Translations under genes and position numbers: made by a program | Part shown: positions 13,082 through 23,345 of the stretch, in pieces | Numbering within the stretch: position 1 is the stretch's first letter | How the letters are laid out: each line of letters opens with the position of its first letter | Source of the DNA: Himantopus leucocephalus | Taxonomy: Eukaryota; Chordata; Aves; Charadriiformes; Recurvirostridae | Direction: 5' to 3' | NCBI GenBank assembly: GCA_003993805.1 | Contig: RSEF01000003.1 | Coordinates: forward strand, 105,983,829-106,047,828 | DNA length: 64,000 nucleotides | Notes under the pieces: model-generated | The model's database searches: none | What the model saw: the letters and a program-made list of their open reading frames with translations, nothing else | Told to the model about the DNA's origin: nothing

Positions 13082-13557
13082 ATAGAATCATAGAATCGTC
13101 TAGGTTGGAAGGGACCTTTAAGATTATTGAGTCCAACCATAAACCTAACACTGCCAAATTACCACTAAACCATGTTCCCAAGCACCACATCTACCTGACT
13201 TTTAAATACCTCCAGGGATGGTAATTCAGGAACTTCCCTGTGCAGCCTGTTCCAATGCTTGACAACCCCTTCTGTGAAGAAATTTCTCCTAATATCCAAT
13301 CTAAACCTCCTCTGGTGCAATTTGAGGCCATTTCCTCTTGTCTTATCACTTGTTACTTGGGAGAAGAGACCGACCACCCCCTCGCTACAGCCTCCTTTCA
13401 GGTAGTTGTAGAGACCGATAAGGTCTTCCCTCAGCCTCCTTTTCTCCAGGCTAAACAATCCCAGTTCCTTCAGCTGCTCCTTATATGACTTGTGCTTTAG
13501 ACCCTTCACCAGCTTTTTTGTCCTTCTCTGGACGCACTGCAGAACCTCAATGTCTTA
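13082..13557 (-). mobile_element. CR1 LINE, well-preserved 5'-truncated 3' end
   Basis: Minus-strand CR1 of about 475 bp. The 3' end is at 13082 with two 'atagaatc' units, followed by a short 3' untranslated region ('ggttggaagggacctttaag', 'gagtccaaccataaacctaacactgcc') and then the coding tail of ORF2. Similarity ends abruptly near 13557, the 5' truncation point. The readable ORF2 tail and close match to the remembered avian consensus suggest a relatively young copy in this window. Confidence 0.95.
13165..13557 (-). pseudogene. CR1 ORF2 C-terminal remnant
   Basis: This is the C-terminal tail, downstream of the reverse transcriptase domain, of the CR1 ORF2 polyprotein. The frame is open from about 13556 down to a stop at 13165, next to the 3' untranslated region, so the natural C-terminus is kept. 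Recognisable blocks in order are [74 protein letters not shown] and [16 protein letters not shown]. All catalytic domains (endonuclease and reverse transcriptase) are absent through 5' truncation, so the product, if any, could not mobilise the element. It is a dead fragment and not a host gene. Confidence 0.93.
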
Positions 13558-14300
13558 CTCTCTTCTAGCTAAAAGTATCATCTGTTGGGTTGACTAATTT
13601 TAGCTTTCCGCTCCAAAATAGTTGGTATTTAATGTAGCTGGAGTTTTCCATTACCTATACAATAAGACCTGAAGAGACCCAAAAGAACAAGTTGGACCTT
13701 TATAGTAGAGAGCATTTTAATAGGCAACTTGAGGGGAGCTGGTTAGTATGCACAGGGTTGGGCTCATCCTCCTCTTTGGGAATTAAACATGTAGCAGCAG
13801 GCAGCTTTATTCAATTTAAAAACCCACATGGCTGTGCTCTTCGTTAGCTGAGAGGTAACTAACAGCAATAACTCACACACTTGAGAATCACAACTTGTTT
13901 GATTAACTTGTGACCTGCTTGAAATACCTTTAAATGAAAGTTATTTTCCAGCACACTGCTCATTATTTTGTTAGAAGATATATATAGCATAACAGACATT
14001 TTTCAGAGTGCCAGTAAGGCCAAAGTCTGAGCTTTTGACTTCAGAAGGAAAGGCTGTAAACTGTTGAGAGAAACACAGAGCAGTAGTCTGCAGGAAACTT
14101 TGTCCAGAAATAGCTTTATGTGCTTTGGCCAGATAAGACACATTTGAATATGCACCTTTAGGTACCCTATATTAAGGAAGCGCTTGCTACTTCTTCTGAG
14201 TGATTTGTGACAGTGCATGCCATCTACTGTGAAACATGACTCCTGGCAAAAGTAAAGGATAATAGTTTCTAAAACACAGTGGAAAAATGGAGTCTTTCCA
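13558..14300. other. Non-coding stretch
   Basis: AT-leaning sequence with no recognised gene or repeat. The minus-strand frame at 14003-14335 has no identifiable domain. Confidence 0.55.
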
Positions 14301-15420
14301 TTGCCTTTAATGGGCTTTGGATCCATCCCAAACAAGCTGCAGCGACATGCTGCTCACTATAACTCACTGGCCCTTACCCCTGCCTTGTGGCAAGAGAACA
14401 TCATCTAGCAAAGTGCGCGCTGCCTGCAGCAGCTCTGCACTGCTTCACCCCTTGGGCTGCGGGCAACGCCAGCAGCGATGGCCAGGCGTAGTGCCATGTT
14501 TGTGACTGAGGATGGTCTGAGGGGGAAAGAGAAAAACCCTATCAAAGGCGGTGGCCAGCTCCAACAGTTGCCACGCATGCAGCCCTTCTTCACTGTGCTC
14601 CACCAGGGCTGTCCTAAAGTCACAACCAAGAAGTTGTTGCAGCACTTTGGATGCACAGCTTTCCTGCAAAGCAGGGAAGACTTTGCAGAAACCCAGAGTT
14701 CATGGGCAAGATTCTGCTCCTTAGGTGCTGTTCCTTGGGCAGGGGTCACCAAAGTGCTACTTCCCTGAATGTATCATCTCTCCAGAGCCTGTGGAAGGGA
14801 GCAGAAGTTGCCAACAGTCACCTCGTTTCCTTGCCCACAGGCAGGTCCTGCTCAGCCAGGGACACAGCCCATGGGTATGCATTTCGAAAGCTTCAGGTTT
14901 ATCTCCGCATTTCATTCTTTCCTGCAGCAGCACCAGCACACAGGGCTCTTGTCCCATCTGTTCCCATCCCCAGGCGACGCACCAGTTGTGCCAGTCCAGT
15001 TGTGCAGCCGATCCCTGCAGACATGCAAACGCACCTCCTGCCCCCCTGCTCCCTGCTTACTGCCCCTGTTTGCATTGTGGCCTCCAGGGAGCCAGAGAGG
15101 GAAGAATCCCATTCTCAGAGCCGTAGCCTCAGGCTGCTGTTCAAAAACTCAAGACAGCGTGAACTGCCCCATCCCTAAGGCAGCTGGTGACCTCCCATCT
15201 CCCCAGGCCCTCTCTGCCCAGCTCTGCCCAGTGCCTAGACCTGGCAGAGGTTTGGCCAGGTGGGTGCCAAACCAAAGCAAGGTGCTGAAGCATGATATGG
15301 TGCCAGGGCGACGGGGCCACCTCCCACCCCAGCTTACTACACAGACACATGGACCCTTGGAGGTGGCACAGGGGGAGGACTGTCCCACTCCTTCCAGGGT
15401 CCCTGGGTGATAACCCGGCA
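14300..15420. other. GC-rich block with overlapping chance ORFs
   Basis: About 1.1 kb clearly richer in G and C than its surroundings. Stop codons are scarce as a result, so frames are open on both strands at once (14651-15178, 14769-15410 and 14725-15126 on plus; 14405-14752 and 15149-15421 on minus). The predicted proteins are rich in Pro, Ser, Cys and Gln, lack domains, and contradict each other by position. CpG density appears modest, so it is not an obvious CpG island. An unannotated exon cannot be excluded but nothing specific supports one. Confidence 0.5.
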
Positions 15421-18400
15421 AGAGCTTCAGCCAGGTGAAGTTACAGCTGGGTGGTATTTAGGTTCCTGTTCTCCCTAAGCTTAACAGGGCGGTGGTTTTG
15501 AATTCGATTCTATTATTGGTGTGACTGGGACTTGCAGGTTGTTTTCTCCACACTGGATTGCTCCAAGTTGTACATATGCAAAATTGGCTTGAGCTTAGGC
15601 TTCAATGCACAGAGACTTGTGTGTACATAGTAACACACCTCAGAAATGAAAAGACTGAATAATTACTAGATATAGAGTTCCTTGCAGCAACAAAAAGGTC
15701 ATTCTGCAAAAGAAATATCCTTTTATTCCTGAAATGAAGCTGCTGAAATAATGCTCACGGCGAGGTTTAGCTGCACAGGTCTTGGCAGTTTCATTAATAA
15801 AAATTACTTCCAGCCACTCTGTATCTGAAGCACTGTGACACCAGGCAGTCTCACATCTCTTATCAGGTATAAAGAAACACAACCATCAGCTCTCCTGCTT
15901 CGTGTGTGACTGTTAAGATGCCGTACGAAGGAGACCAGGCATCACATCCCATTCTGGGGCAGCTGGCCTTTTGTCAGATGTTCATTTTACTCATGAGCAA
16001 AAGCTGATTTGCTAAATCCAGCCTATAAAACCAGAAGTTATGGTAGGTGTAAGATTATAATCAGAGAAATAAAATATTAGCCTTTCCACATCATAAAACC
16101 CCGTGCATTCTTTTTCGTAAGCAGATAAAAGAATTTCTTTAATCAGTGGCTGCTCACTGACTGTAGGCTAGCATCTAAAATCTTGGCACTGATCTTCAGC
16201 ACATTTGCTGAGACAAAATATCATTATTAACAATTAGAGCAGAGCTGTTCTGAAATATTTTGCTTCACTTGAGCAATTATCTGAGTAATCATTGACAGAA
16301 ACGTACAGGCAATGATGCCAAAGCACAGAGCTGAGTTCTTTCTTCCTGTTTTCCAGTCTTAATCTCAAATTAAAAATCACTATGAGCCAGTGGAGTTAAC
16401 TTACGTGTACAACAGAATCATGCAGCGTTATCACATCCAAGTTCATACAGAGGCTTACTCTTTCCATATTTACCAACTCTGAATTTTTTCAACCAAACTT
16501 AAGCACACACAAACATGCTCACAGAGCTCCCCATACTCTGCCAACCCCACATTGTATGAACCTTGTCTTGGTAAGATTCTCCACCTCTGAACACACGCTA
16601 CAGTGCAGCTCAGCGCTGTGGACGCCGCCCACCTGAGAAGCACAATTGCTGAGAAGATTTCCATCTGATAACACAGATTGCTCACTGCAAACTCAGGTCT
16701 ATAAAATGATCCTGTAATCACATCCCGCCTAAAGCAGATTTTGGAGTCCAAGAGGTCCTACATGATTGAAGGGCTATGAAGTAATGGTAGACAAACACAC
16801 AGTGGTATTGCGAAGTCCTGATGAGTCATCCAAATTACAAGCGGAACTGGAGTGCATTGCCTCACCAGTTTAGCCAGGAGGACGGTATTTTGTTTTATTT
16901 TGCAGGCCTGTAGTTTACAACCCTTTCATACCATCTTACTGAGTGGTTTGCCTGCTGTTCCAAGGGAACTAATTATTCTGCTGGAAGTCTCATTTTTTCT
17001 TTGAGGCTTATCTTCACATTGTCATTGCTATATAAATAGAATCTTAGCTAAAGATAAGCATTTAAAAATGTTTATCGGGGACTTGCTTTCATACCAAAAT
17101 AGATTTGTGTGTGTGCATGCATAACATACAAACATGCAAATCTCAATAAATTGAATTAATAGAGAAAAAAAAAAAACCCTAAGCACAAAAGTGTACTCTC
17201 CTGCCAAATCTTTCCTTTTATTAAGTAAAAGGGGGATAGATGAAATTGTTGAGGTATTTCTCTAAGAACAAAGTCTGCCATTTCTGACATGAAGCCAAAA
17301 TGATTCTTTTTAAGTGGTCCTGAAAGGTGGGAAAGTCAGGTGTGAGATAGGGTGCCCTTTTTAAAATGTCAGAATTTATATTCAGGAGGGTGTTATAGAC
17401 GGTGAAGACAGAACAAGCAGTACCACTGCAGCTTTTGGTGAGTGCTTGAAACTTTCAAGATTTAGGTGGCCACACCGTGTCACTAGTCACAAGGTGACCA
17501 GAAAGATGATCTACAGGAGAACATAATTTAAAACTCAATGTCTTTGGAAGGTAGCCAATACTTATTTTCCTTCTTGAACAGAGCTTGGTTGGTTCCTTAG
17601 GCAGTCTTCAGTAGAGATTAGACAGCAGAGTTTCTGCAGCTGATCATTTTGGGGACCTCTGTCAAACCAGAGAAATTTCTTTAAAGAAATAATTGAGCAT
17701 CTCTAGCTCAGTTATCCACTTTACTCTGTTCAGGGAAACTTTTGCTCCCTCAGTGGGAAACAGCTACCAGAAGATCTGACTTCTGCTAAATCTAGGCTCA
17801 CATAAAGCTCATTAGTGCATTTTCCAGCACTGGCTGATTCTTCCTGATGTGCGTTCCAGAACAAACAGTTAAACTATAAGGACAAACAAATGCCTAGCAG
17901 TAAAATTAATCATGCATCTACTAGGTAATAAAGAGGAATTAATGTCAAATGAATGTCAATAATTAGAACTTAAAAGGATTCTTCAGTATCATTTCATTAG
18001 TGATTGAAGTCGTGTGAGTGAACACCAGACATATACTGTGAAGAGTTTTTACTTCTCTAGGATATTTGATTTCCATTGCATCATTTGATATAGACATAGG
18101 TTTTACATTAAATGCAAAACCATTTTGTTTATATTGACTGCCTTAGAAAAGTCCTATTGATCACACACCTTTTGCTCAAACAGTCATGATTTCAGAAGAA
18201 TAAGGATTGTTTTAGAGTTACAAAAGAGGCCAGTATTCTGGCATTTTACAGTATCTTGAAGACTACTTGTATCAAAAGGAATAATGAAAGTGATGTTAAA
18301 TTAATGTATACAAAAAAATGGAGAAGTCAGAATGTTCCATGCCCATATAGAAAAGAAGGGACTTCTCAATTAAAGGCGAATTGCCTTATTGGGCCAGAGC

Positions 18401-19100
18401 CACAGAACTTGTTAGTCCTTCATCTTCTAACAGTTGCCATTCAGAGTACTGTGCAGGCCTCACATCTCTAATTTGTGCAATGACTTGCCTTTCTACTAGG
18501 GATTAAAGAGGTATTACAACTAAACATGGCAGTTCTGGTTAATAATACAGAAGTCAGACATACATTTTTAACTCTACACGTACAGAAACCCACATAGAAA
18601 TCCAGTCATTTGTGTTCTACTAAACTTTTAGCTTGGACAACATCTTACAGGAATGAGCACAACACTGATTATGTATTTTATGAAAAAAAAAAATATCCAT
18701 TTTAAGTGTGGGTATAGGAGAAAAACTAAAAGCTTTTCGTGCCCTTGATTGAGCCTGAAGCTATACGTGTATATGGGGTTTTTTTCCAGGTATTTTTTGA
18801 AGAAATAAGTAACGTGTATCAAGAACTGTAGCTTAGTTTAGGTTCTGGTCATAACAATATGGGGATGGAATCAACAGGAGAGTTTTAGAATTGCTTAATT
18901 TTATTGCTATCTTAAAGTTATAGCCTTACTTTCCTGTTAGATAAAAGGAAATTAATGCATTCCCTAAGGCAGACTTCTAAAATGGGTCAAATGAAGCACT
19001 CTAAAATTGCCTGTTGTTCTTCATTGACTAGGGAACATCGGGTACAGGAAAAAGTTTGACACAAGAACTTAAATTTAGGTACTTTTGGGTACACTAGGTT
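15421..19100. other. Non-coding stretch
   Basis: 3.7 kb without a recognised gene, RNA gene or transposon. It holds only short A-runs, for example near 17164-17175. Confidence 0.55.
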
Positions 19101-19236
19101 TCTAAGCTCCCATTACAGTCACTGGAGCCTGAAGAGCAATTCAGCTCACCATAAAGTAGGTACCTAGTGGCTGGTCAGCTGAATCGTTCATTGATTGCTT
19201 TTACTAGATCTTCATTAATGGTAATGGGAGCTTAGA
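19101..19236. repeat. Inverted repeat with perfect 15-bp arms
   Basis: The left arm tctaagctcccatta at 19101-19115 is matched exactly in reverse complement by taatgggagcttaga at 19222-19236, with a 106-bp spacer. The arm wording ('taagctcccatta...', 'aggtacct...') resembles, from memory, an old palindromic non-autonomous repeat seen in bird and reptile genomes. That resemblance is an inference; the inverted repeat itself is seen directly. The wider element may span about 19060-19320. Confidence 0.55.
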
Positions 19237-19501
19237 CATTTTATATGTAGTTGCTTGTATTTAGGGGACTTAATCTGGACTTGATCTCCCATCAGAAGTG
19301 TTAGGGGTCTACCTGACAAACGTCTGCTTACTAATCCAGGGCACATGAGCCCTACCCATTGTCTCAGACAACTTCCAGTTCATTTTAAAAGTATCCTTGG
19401 ATACTTGGAACTTAGAGCCAAAAATGACATGCAGAATCAGGGTCTCCCTTGAACTTGAACCTTCAAAGGAATTAGTCATAGGAAATACATATTCTTCTTG
19501 A

Positions 19502-19979
19502 ATCATAGAATCATAGAATGTCAGGCTGGAAGAGACCTCAAGGATCACCTGGTCCAACCTTTCTTGACAAAAGCACGGTCTAGATAAGATGGCCCAGCAC
19601 CCTGTCCAGCTGAATCTTAAAAGTGTCCAATGTTGGGGAACCCACCCCTTCACTGGGCAGATAATTCCAATGGCTGATTGTTCTCATTGTGAAAAATTTT
19701 CTTCTTGTGTCCAATCAGAATATCCCCAGGAGTAACTCGTACCCATCACCCCTCGTTTTTTCCATGTAACTCCTTGTAAAAAGGGAGTGTCTGTCTTCTT
19801 TGTAGCTACCTTTTAAGTACTGGAACATGGTGATAAGGTCTCCCCTAAGCCTTCTTTTCTCAATGCTGAACAAAGCCAGTTCTCTCAGCCTTTCCTCATA
19901 CGGCAGGCTTCCCAGTCCTTTGAATATCTTTGTGACCCTTCTCTGGACCCTCTCCAGCCTGTCCACATCTTTTTTGTAA
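19502..19979 (-). mobile_element. CR1 LINE, 5'-truncated 3' end
   Basis: Minus-strand CR1 starting with 'aatcatagaatcatagaatgtcaggctggaag', followed by 'gacctcaaggatcacctggtccaacc'. It carries the 3' untranslated region and ORF2 tail and is truncated near 19979. Its wording ('ggctggaagagacctc', 'aagcacggtctaga') places it in a different CR1 subfamily from the 13.1-kb copy. Confidence 0.94.
19580..19978 (-). pseudogene. CR1 ORF2 C-terminal remnant with one premature stop
   Basis: The coding tail of CR1 ORF2 is recognisable from about 19978, with blocks RLERVQRRVTKIFKGL, LPYEERLRELALFSIEKRRL and YMEKTRGDGYELLLG. One in-frame TGA at 19715-19717 falls where related copies usually carry Arg, consistent with decay of a CGA codon. 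The same frame then resumes (LDTRRKFFTMRTISHWNYL, TLDTFKIQLDRVLGHLI) to the natural stop at 19580-19582. So the fragment is damaged by a single nonsense change with no frameshift. The catalytic domains are missing through 5' truncation. Confidence 0.9.
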
Positions 19980-20549
19980 AGTTATTACAGTTACAGCTCC
20001 CCTTACTTCTACTCAAACAGAAGAAAAAACAAGAACAAAGCATGGTTCAGCAGAAAATAATGACCAAGACATTTGCTAGAGGAGCATGGCTACTGACACC
20101 GTTGATAGCTGGGTTTCATATAGCCAGTTGGGCACTGGCTTAACAACAGTGCTGTCAAGGAGCCAAGCACTTGACCTGGAGCTTAAATTCCATGAAACAA
20201 CTGATAATGAGATGTTGCCATGTGTAAGTCACCTTTGGATATCAAACTCATCACAAGCTAAGTACTTATGCAGCATTTAAAAAATAGGCACTCTCAACTG
20301 GGACCTATGACAGGATGCTTAGACAATTACCTTGTCTTAAATCCTGCCTCATTCCTGCCATGAGGCATGTAAGGTCCATTGCTTCAAAGACAACACAAGA
20401 AATTATGCAAACCCTTTCTACAAACTGCAAAGTTGTTGGCAGACAAATCCTTTGAGCAGTAACTCAGAGAATAGCTCACTCTTCCAAAGATGGCAGGAAT
20501 AACGATCCGATATACTTTTTCCTCATCTCCCAGAAAGATCCCTCTGTAG
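19980..20549. other. Non-coding stretch
   Basis: Short unique segment between the CR1 and the solo LTR. No gene or repeat is recognised. Confidence 0.55.
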
Positions 20550-21157
20550 TGGATTGTGGTGGGTTGACCTTGGCTGAATGCCAGGTGCCCACCAAGCCCC
20601 CCTATCACTCCCCTCCTCAGCAGGACAGGGATGGGAGAGGGGAAAATAAGATGGAAAAAAACTTGTGGGTCAAGATAAAGGCAGTTAATTAAAGCCAAAG
20701 TAAAGGCCGCGTGCAGAAGCAAAGGAAAACAAAAGATTTATTCTCTACTCCCCATCAGCAGGCAATGTCCAGCCACTTCCAGGGAAGTAGGGCTTCAGTA
20801 CATGTAGCAGTTGCTCTGGAAGATAAACATCACAAATAATACGAATGCCCCCCCTTCCTCCTCCTTTCTTTTAGCTTTTATTGCGGAGCATGACATCATA
20901 CGGTATGGAATATCCCTTTGGTCAGTTTGTGTCAGCTGTCCTGGCACTGTCCCTTCCCAAGATCTTGCCCACCCCCAGCCTATAGGTGAGGGGGGAATGT
21001 TGGAGAGACAGCCTTTATGCTGTGCAAGCGCTGCTCAGCAGTTGCCAAAACACTGGTGTGTTATCAACACCTTTCTAGCTACCAGTACAAAGCACAGCAC
21101 TGTGAGGGCTGCTGTGGGGAAAATTAACTCCACCTCAACCAGATGCAACACATGGAT
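20550..21157 (-). mobile_element. Solo LTR of an endogenous retrovirus with 5-bp target duplications
   Basis: The LTR occupies 20555-21152 (598 bp) in reverse orientation and is flanked on both sides by the identical 5-mer tggat (20550-20554 and 21153-21157), the target site duplication. Read on the minus strand it starts TGTG and ends CCACCACA, the expected TG...CA termini. It shares a 20-base exact block, seen here at 21049-21068, with the LTR at 22.8 kb. No gag, pol or env sequence adjoins it, so internal recombination has left a solo LTR. A 5-bp duplication fits ERVL-type elements best; the family assignment is an inference. Confidence 0.9.
20877..20899 (-). promoter_or_regulatory. LTR signals: AATAAA and CRE-like site
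   Basis: Inside the minus-strand LTR, 20877-20882 reads AATAAA on the minus strand and could be a polyadenylation signal or an AT-rich core promoter. About 8 bp away lies atgacatcat (20890-20899), one base from the palindromic cAMP-response-like site ATGACGTCAT. This pairing is placed as expected for LTR transcriptional control. Activity in this decayed solo copy is unknown. Confidence 0.4.
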
Positions 21158-22821
21158 TGGCAAGTCAGTATTTTCATTTTCAGTCATTCCATGCGATATT
21201 CAGAGAGAAAGCATGTACTCACGCCTCAAGACCCTGCTGCAGGAGTTGGGTTGTGTTGGACTCTGAATTAGACCTTTACACTCCTAAGAAATTAATTTAA
21301 TTCAATTACAGAGGTGCTGAGTGCCTAGAGCTTAGGCAAGTCTAGATGGAAGTGGCAGCCCTGTCAGGGTTATCCAAATTTTGGAGGTGACAAAAGGACA
21401 GTGAGGTGTTCAGAGTCAAAGTTTATTTGCCTTTTATTTGTGTACACTATTAAAGGAGGATTCCAGCACTTCTGAGCTGGGGATAAGGCCATAAGTCCTT
21501 TCCAACCTCTGGTCTTTCCCAGACCTTATGTAACACTAGTAGAAGCTCTTGCCTGGGCAGAAGGTCCATACAGTTTTCCATAGCAGTGCAGGAGATACAA
21601 CAATACAAATAAAGAGAGCACCAGTTGAAAACAAGGAAGACAAGTCCTCCATAGTTACCTTATGAACTATTTAATTAGTCTCTCTCAGTTTGCAGGCTAT
21701 GGGCAAGCCTGTGTATTGGCTGTGGATTTTAAGCTGTAGAGTTTAAGTAGCAAGCAACCAGGTACTAGGTCATCAACCATGAAACAAAGACTGTGCAAAA
21801 TTAAGCTATTCAACTTTCATCTCATCGGTCACTTGGTGCGTTCCTCCAGGTCTGCAACTTTAGTCCAAGCTGTGTCCTTTGCACTGGAGCTGACAGAGAA
21901 GCTGGGTATTACACTGACCTTTAAAACCTATTGAAACTTCTTTGGCCTTTAGGGATCAGGGTGAGCGCTCCCACACCCAAGGAATGTCCCATTCCCTGGT
22001 TCTCCACTTCAGTCCATCTCTAATCTTTGGGCAATTACCTCAAGGGGAACAGTTTTCCAAATTAACTTTTAAATACAGAAAAGCTTTCGGTTTTTATTGT
22101 GTTAGAGCGATTAGCCAAATGGCTTTGTGGGGCCAACTGCTTTAGAGCATCCCATTATGAACTAATTTCATTACTACTTGGCAAGAAGCAGTAATTGGAA
22201 GTCTCCTTGCACCAGGGTTTACAGAAAGGGCTGGAGGCCAGCACTGTAATTTCAACAAATACAATCACATTTTACTGTGTCACTGTACGAAACAGTCAAC
22301 TCACAAACAGCAACCAACAGCAACAGAAATTATCCATGAGATAGGGACTTTATCCCTGTTCCTAAAGGAAGGTATTATGATACCTTCACATTTACCCCAA
22401 CAGATGGAAAACTCAAATTGTCTTTACATTGCAAGTCCATGGGTACTTTATATGGAGCACATGGGAATTTTGAGGGAATGCTTCTATAAATGTGGCAAGA
22501 TAGAGTTTAAATTAAAAAAAATTAAAGATCTAGACTAACATACATGAGAAACCTTTTTTTCTCAAGAAAAAAAAAAGTAATTTGAAAGGCTAGATTTCTA
22601 AAGAATAAAAAGAGTTTGCCCATTTTTTTCTAGGAATTCTGTATATCTTGTCTTCTACAAGGCATGGGTGCTGAGCAAGTCTGCTTCAGTTCATGCAAAA
22701 TCTACCGCCTGCTGGAAATGATGAAAATGAAAAAAAAAAAAATCATCCTTCACCTTCTCCATGTGCCACCAGCTTGCTCACTGAAGTTCTGTTGTCAGAT
22801 ATGCAATCCCAGATTTGCTGT
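21158..22821. other. Non-coding stretch
   Basis: No gene is recognised between the two LTRs, and no retroviral internal sequence is seen. Around 21305-21400, 'cagaggtgctgagtgcctag' resembles an old reptile/bird palindromic repeat from memory, but too weakly to call. A small hairpin gaaggtat-tatg-ataccttc lies near 22369-22388. Confidence 0.5.
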
Positions 22822-23345
22822 TGTACTGGGTCTGGCTCGGTTGGAGTTAACCTTCTTCATAGCAGCCCACATGGTGCTGCGCTTTGGATCTGTGACCAAA
22901 ACCATGTTGATAACACACCAGTGTTCTGGCTATTGCTGAACAGTTCTTGCACAGCATCAAAGCCTTCTTTGTTTCTCATTCTGTCCCATCCCAGTGAACA
23001 GGTGAGGAGTGGGCAAGGTGAGGAAACACAACCAGGACAGCTGACCCAAATTGACCAAAAGGATGGTCCCTGCCATATGACACTGCCAGTAATAAAAAGA
23101 TGGGGAGTTTTGTCTTCCAAGGTAGTCGTTGCTTGGTACATCAATCTACTTGTAGGAGATGATGAATAATTGCTTTTGCGTCATTTGTTTTCTTTTTCCT
23201 CTCTCCTTCATTTATTAAACTTTCATAATATTGACCCACCGATTCTCACTTTTGCTTGTCCCGATCTCTCCCCATCCCACCTGAAAGAGGGCTGAGCACG
23301 CAGCTGTGTGGGTGCTTAGCTGCTGGTTGGGGTCAACCCACCACA
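22822..23345 (+). mobile_element. Solo LTR, same family, plus orientation
   Basis: It begins TGTACTGGGTCTGGCT at 22822 and ends GGTCAACCCACCACA at 23345, the same termini as the LTR at 20.6 kb read in the other direction. A 20-base block, gttgataacacaccagtgtt (22906-22925), is identical in both. An AATAAA occurs at 23091-23096. No matching 5-bp duplication is seen at the ends chosen here, so its edges have decayed or are slightly misplaced. It faces opposite to the 20.6-kb copy with no viral coding sequence between them, so the two are separate insertions and not one provirus. Confidence 0.87.

Noticed and set aside
13240..13488. Plus-strand frame opposite the 13.1-kb CR1
   Set aside because: It is the antisense shadow of the CR1 ORF2 tail.
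14769..15410. 213-residue open frame, the longest in the window
   Set aside because: It lies in a GC-rich block where several frames on both strands are open together. The composition is low-information (Pro, Ser, Gln, Cys) with no domain.
19309..19653. 114-residue minus-strand frame overlapping the 19.5-kb CR1
   Set aside because: The CR1 reading frame is a different one, ending at 19580. This frame is a shifted shadow running out into flanking DNA.
22693..23169. 158-residue plus-strand frame
   Set aside because: Most of it lies across the solo LTR, which is non-coding.
20555..23345. A provirus bounded by the two LTRs
   Set aside because: The LTRs face opposite ways and no gag, pol or env remnant lies between them.
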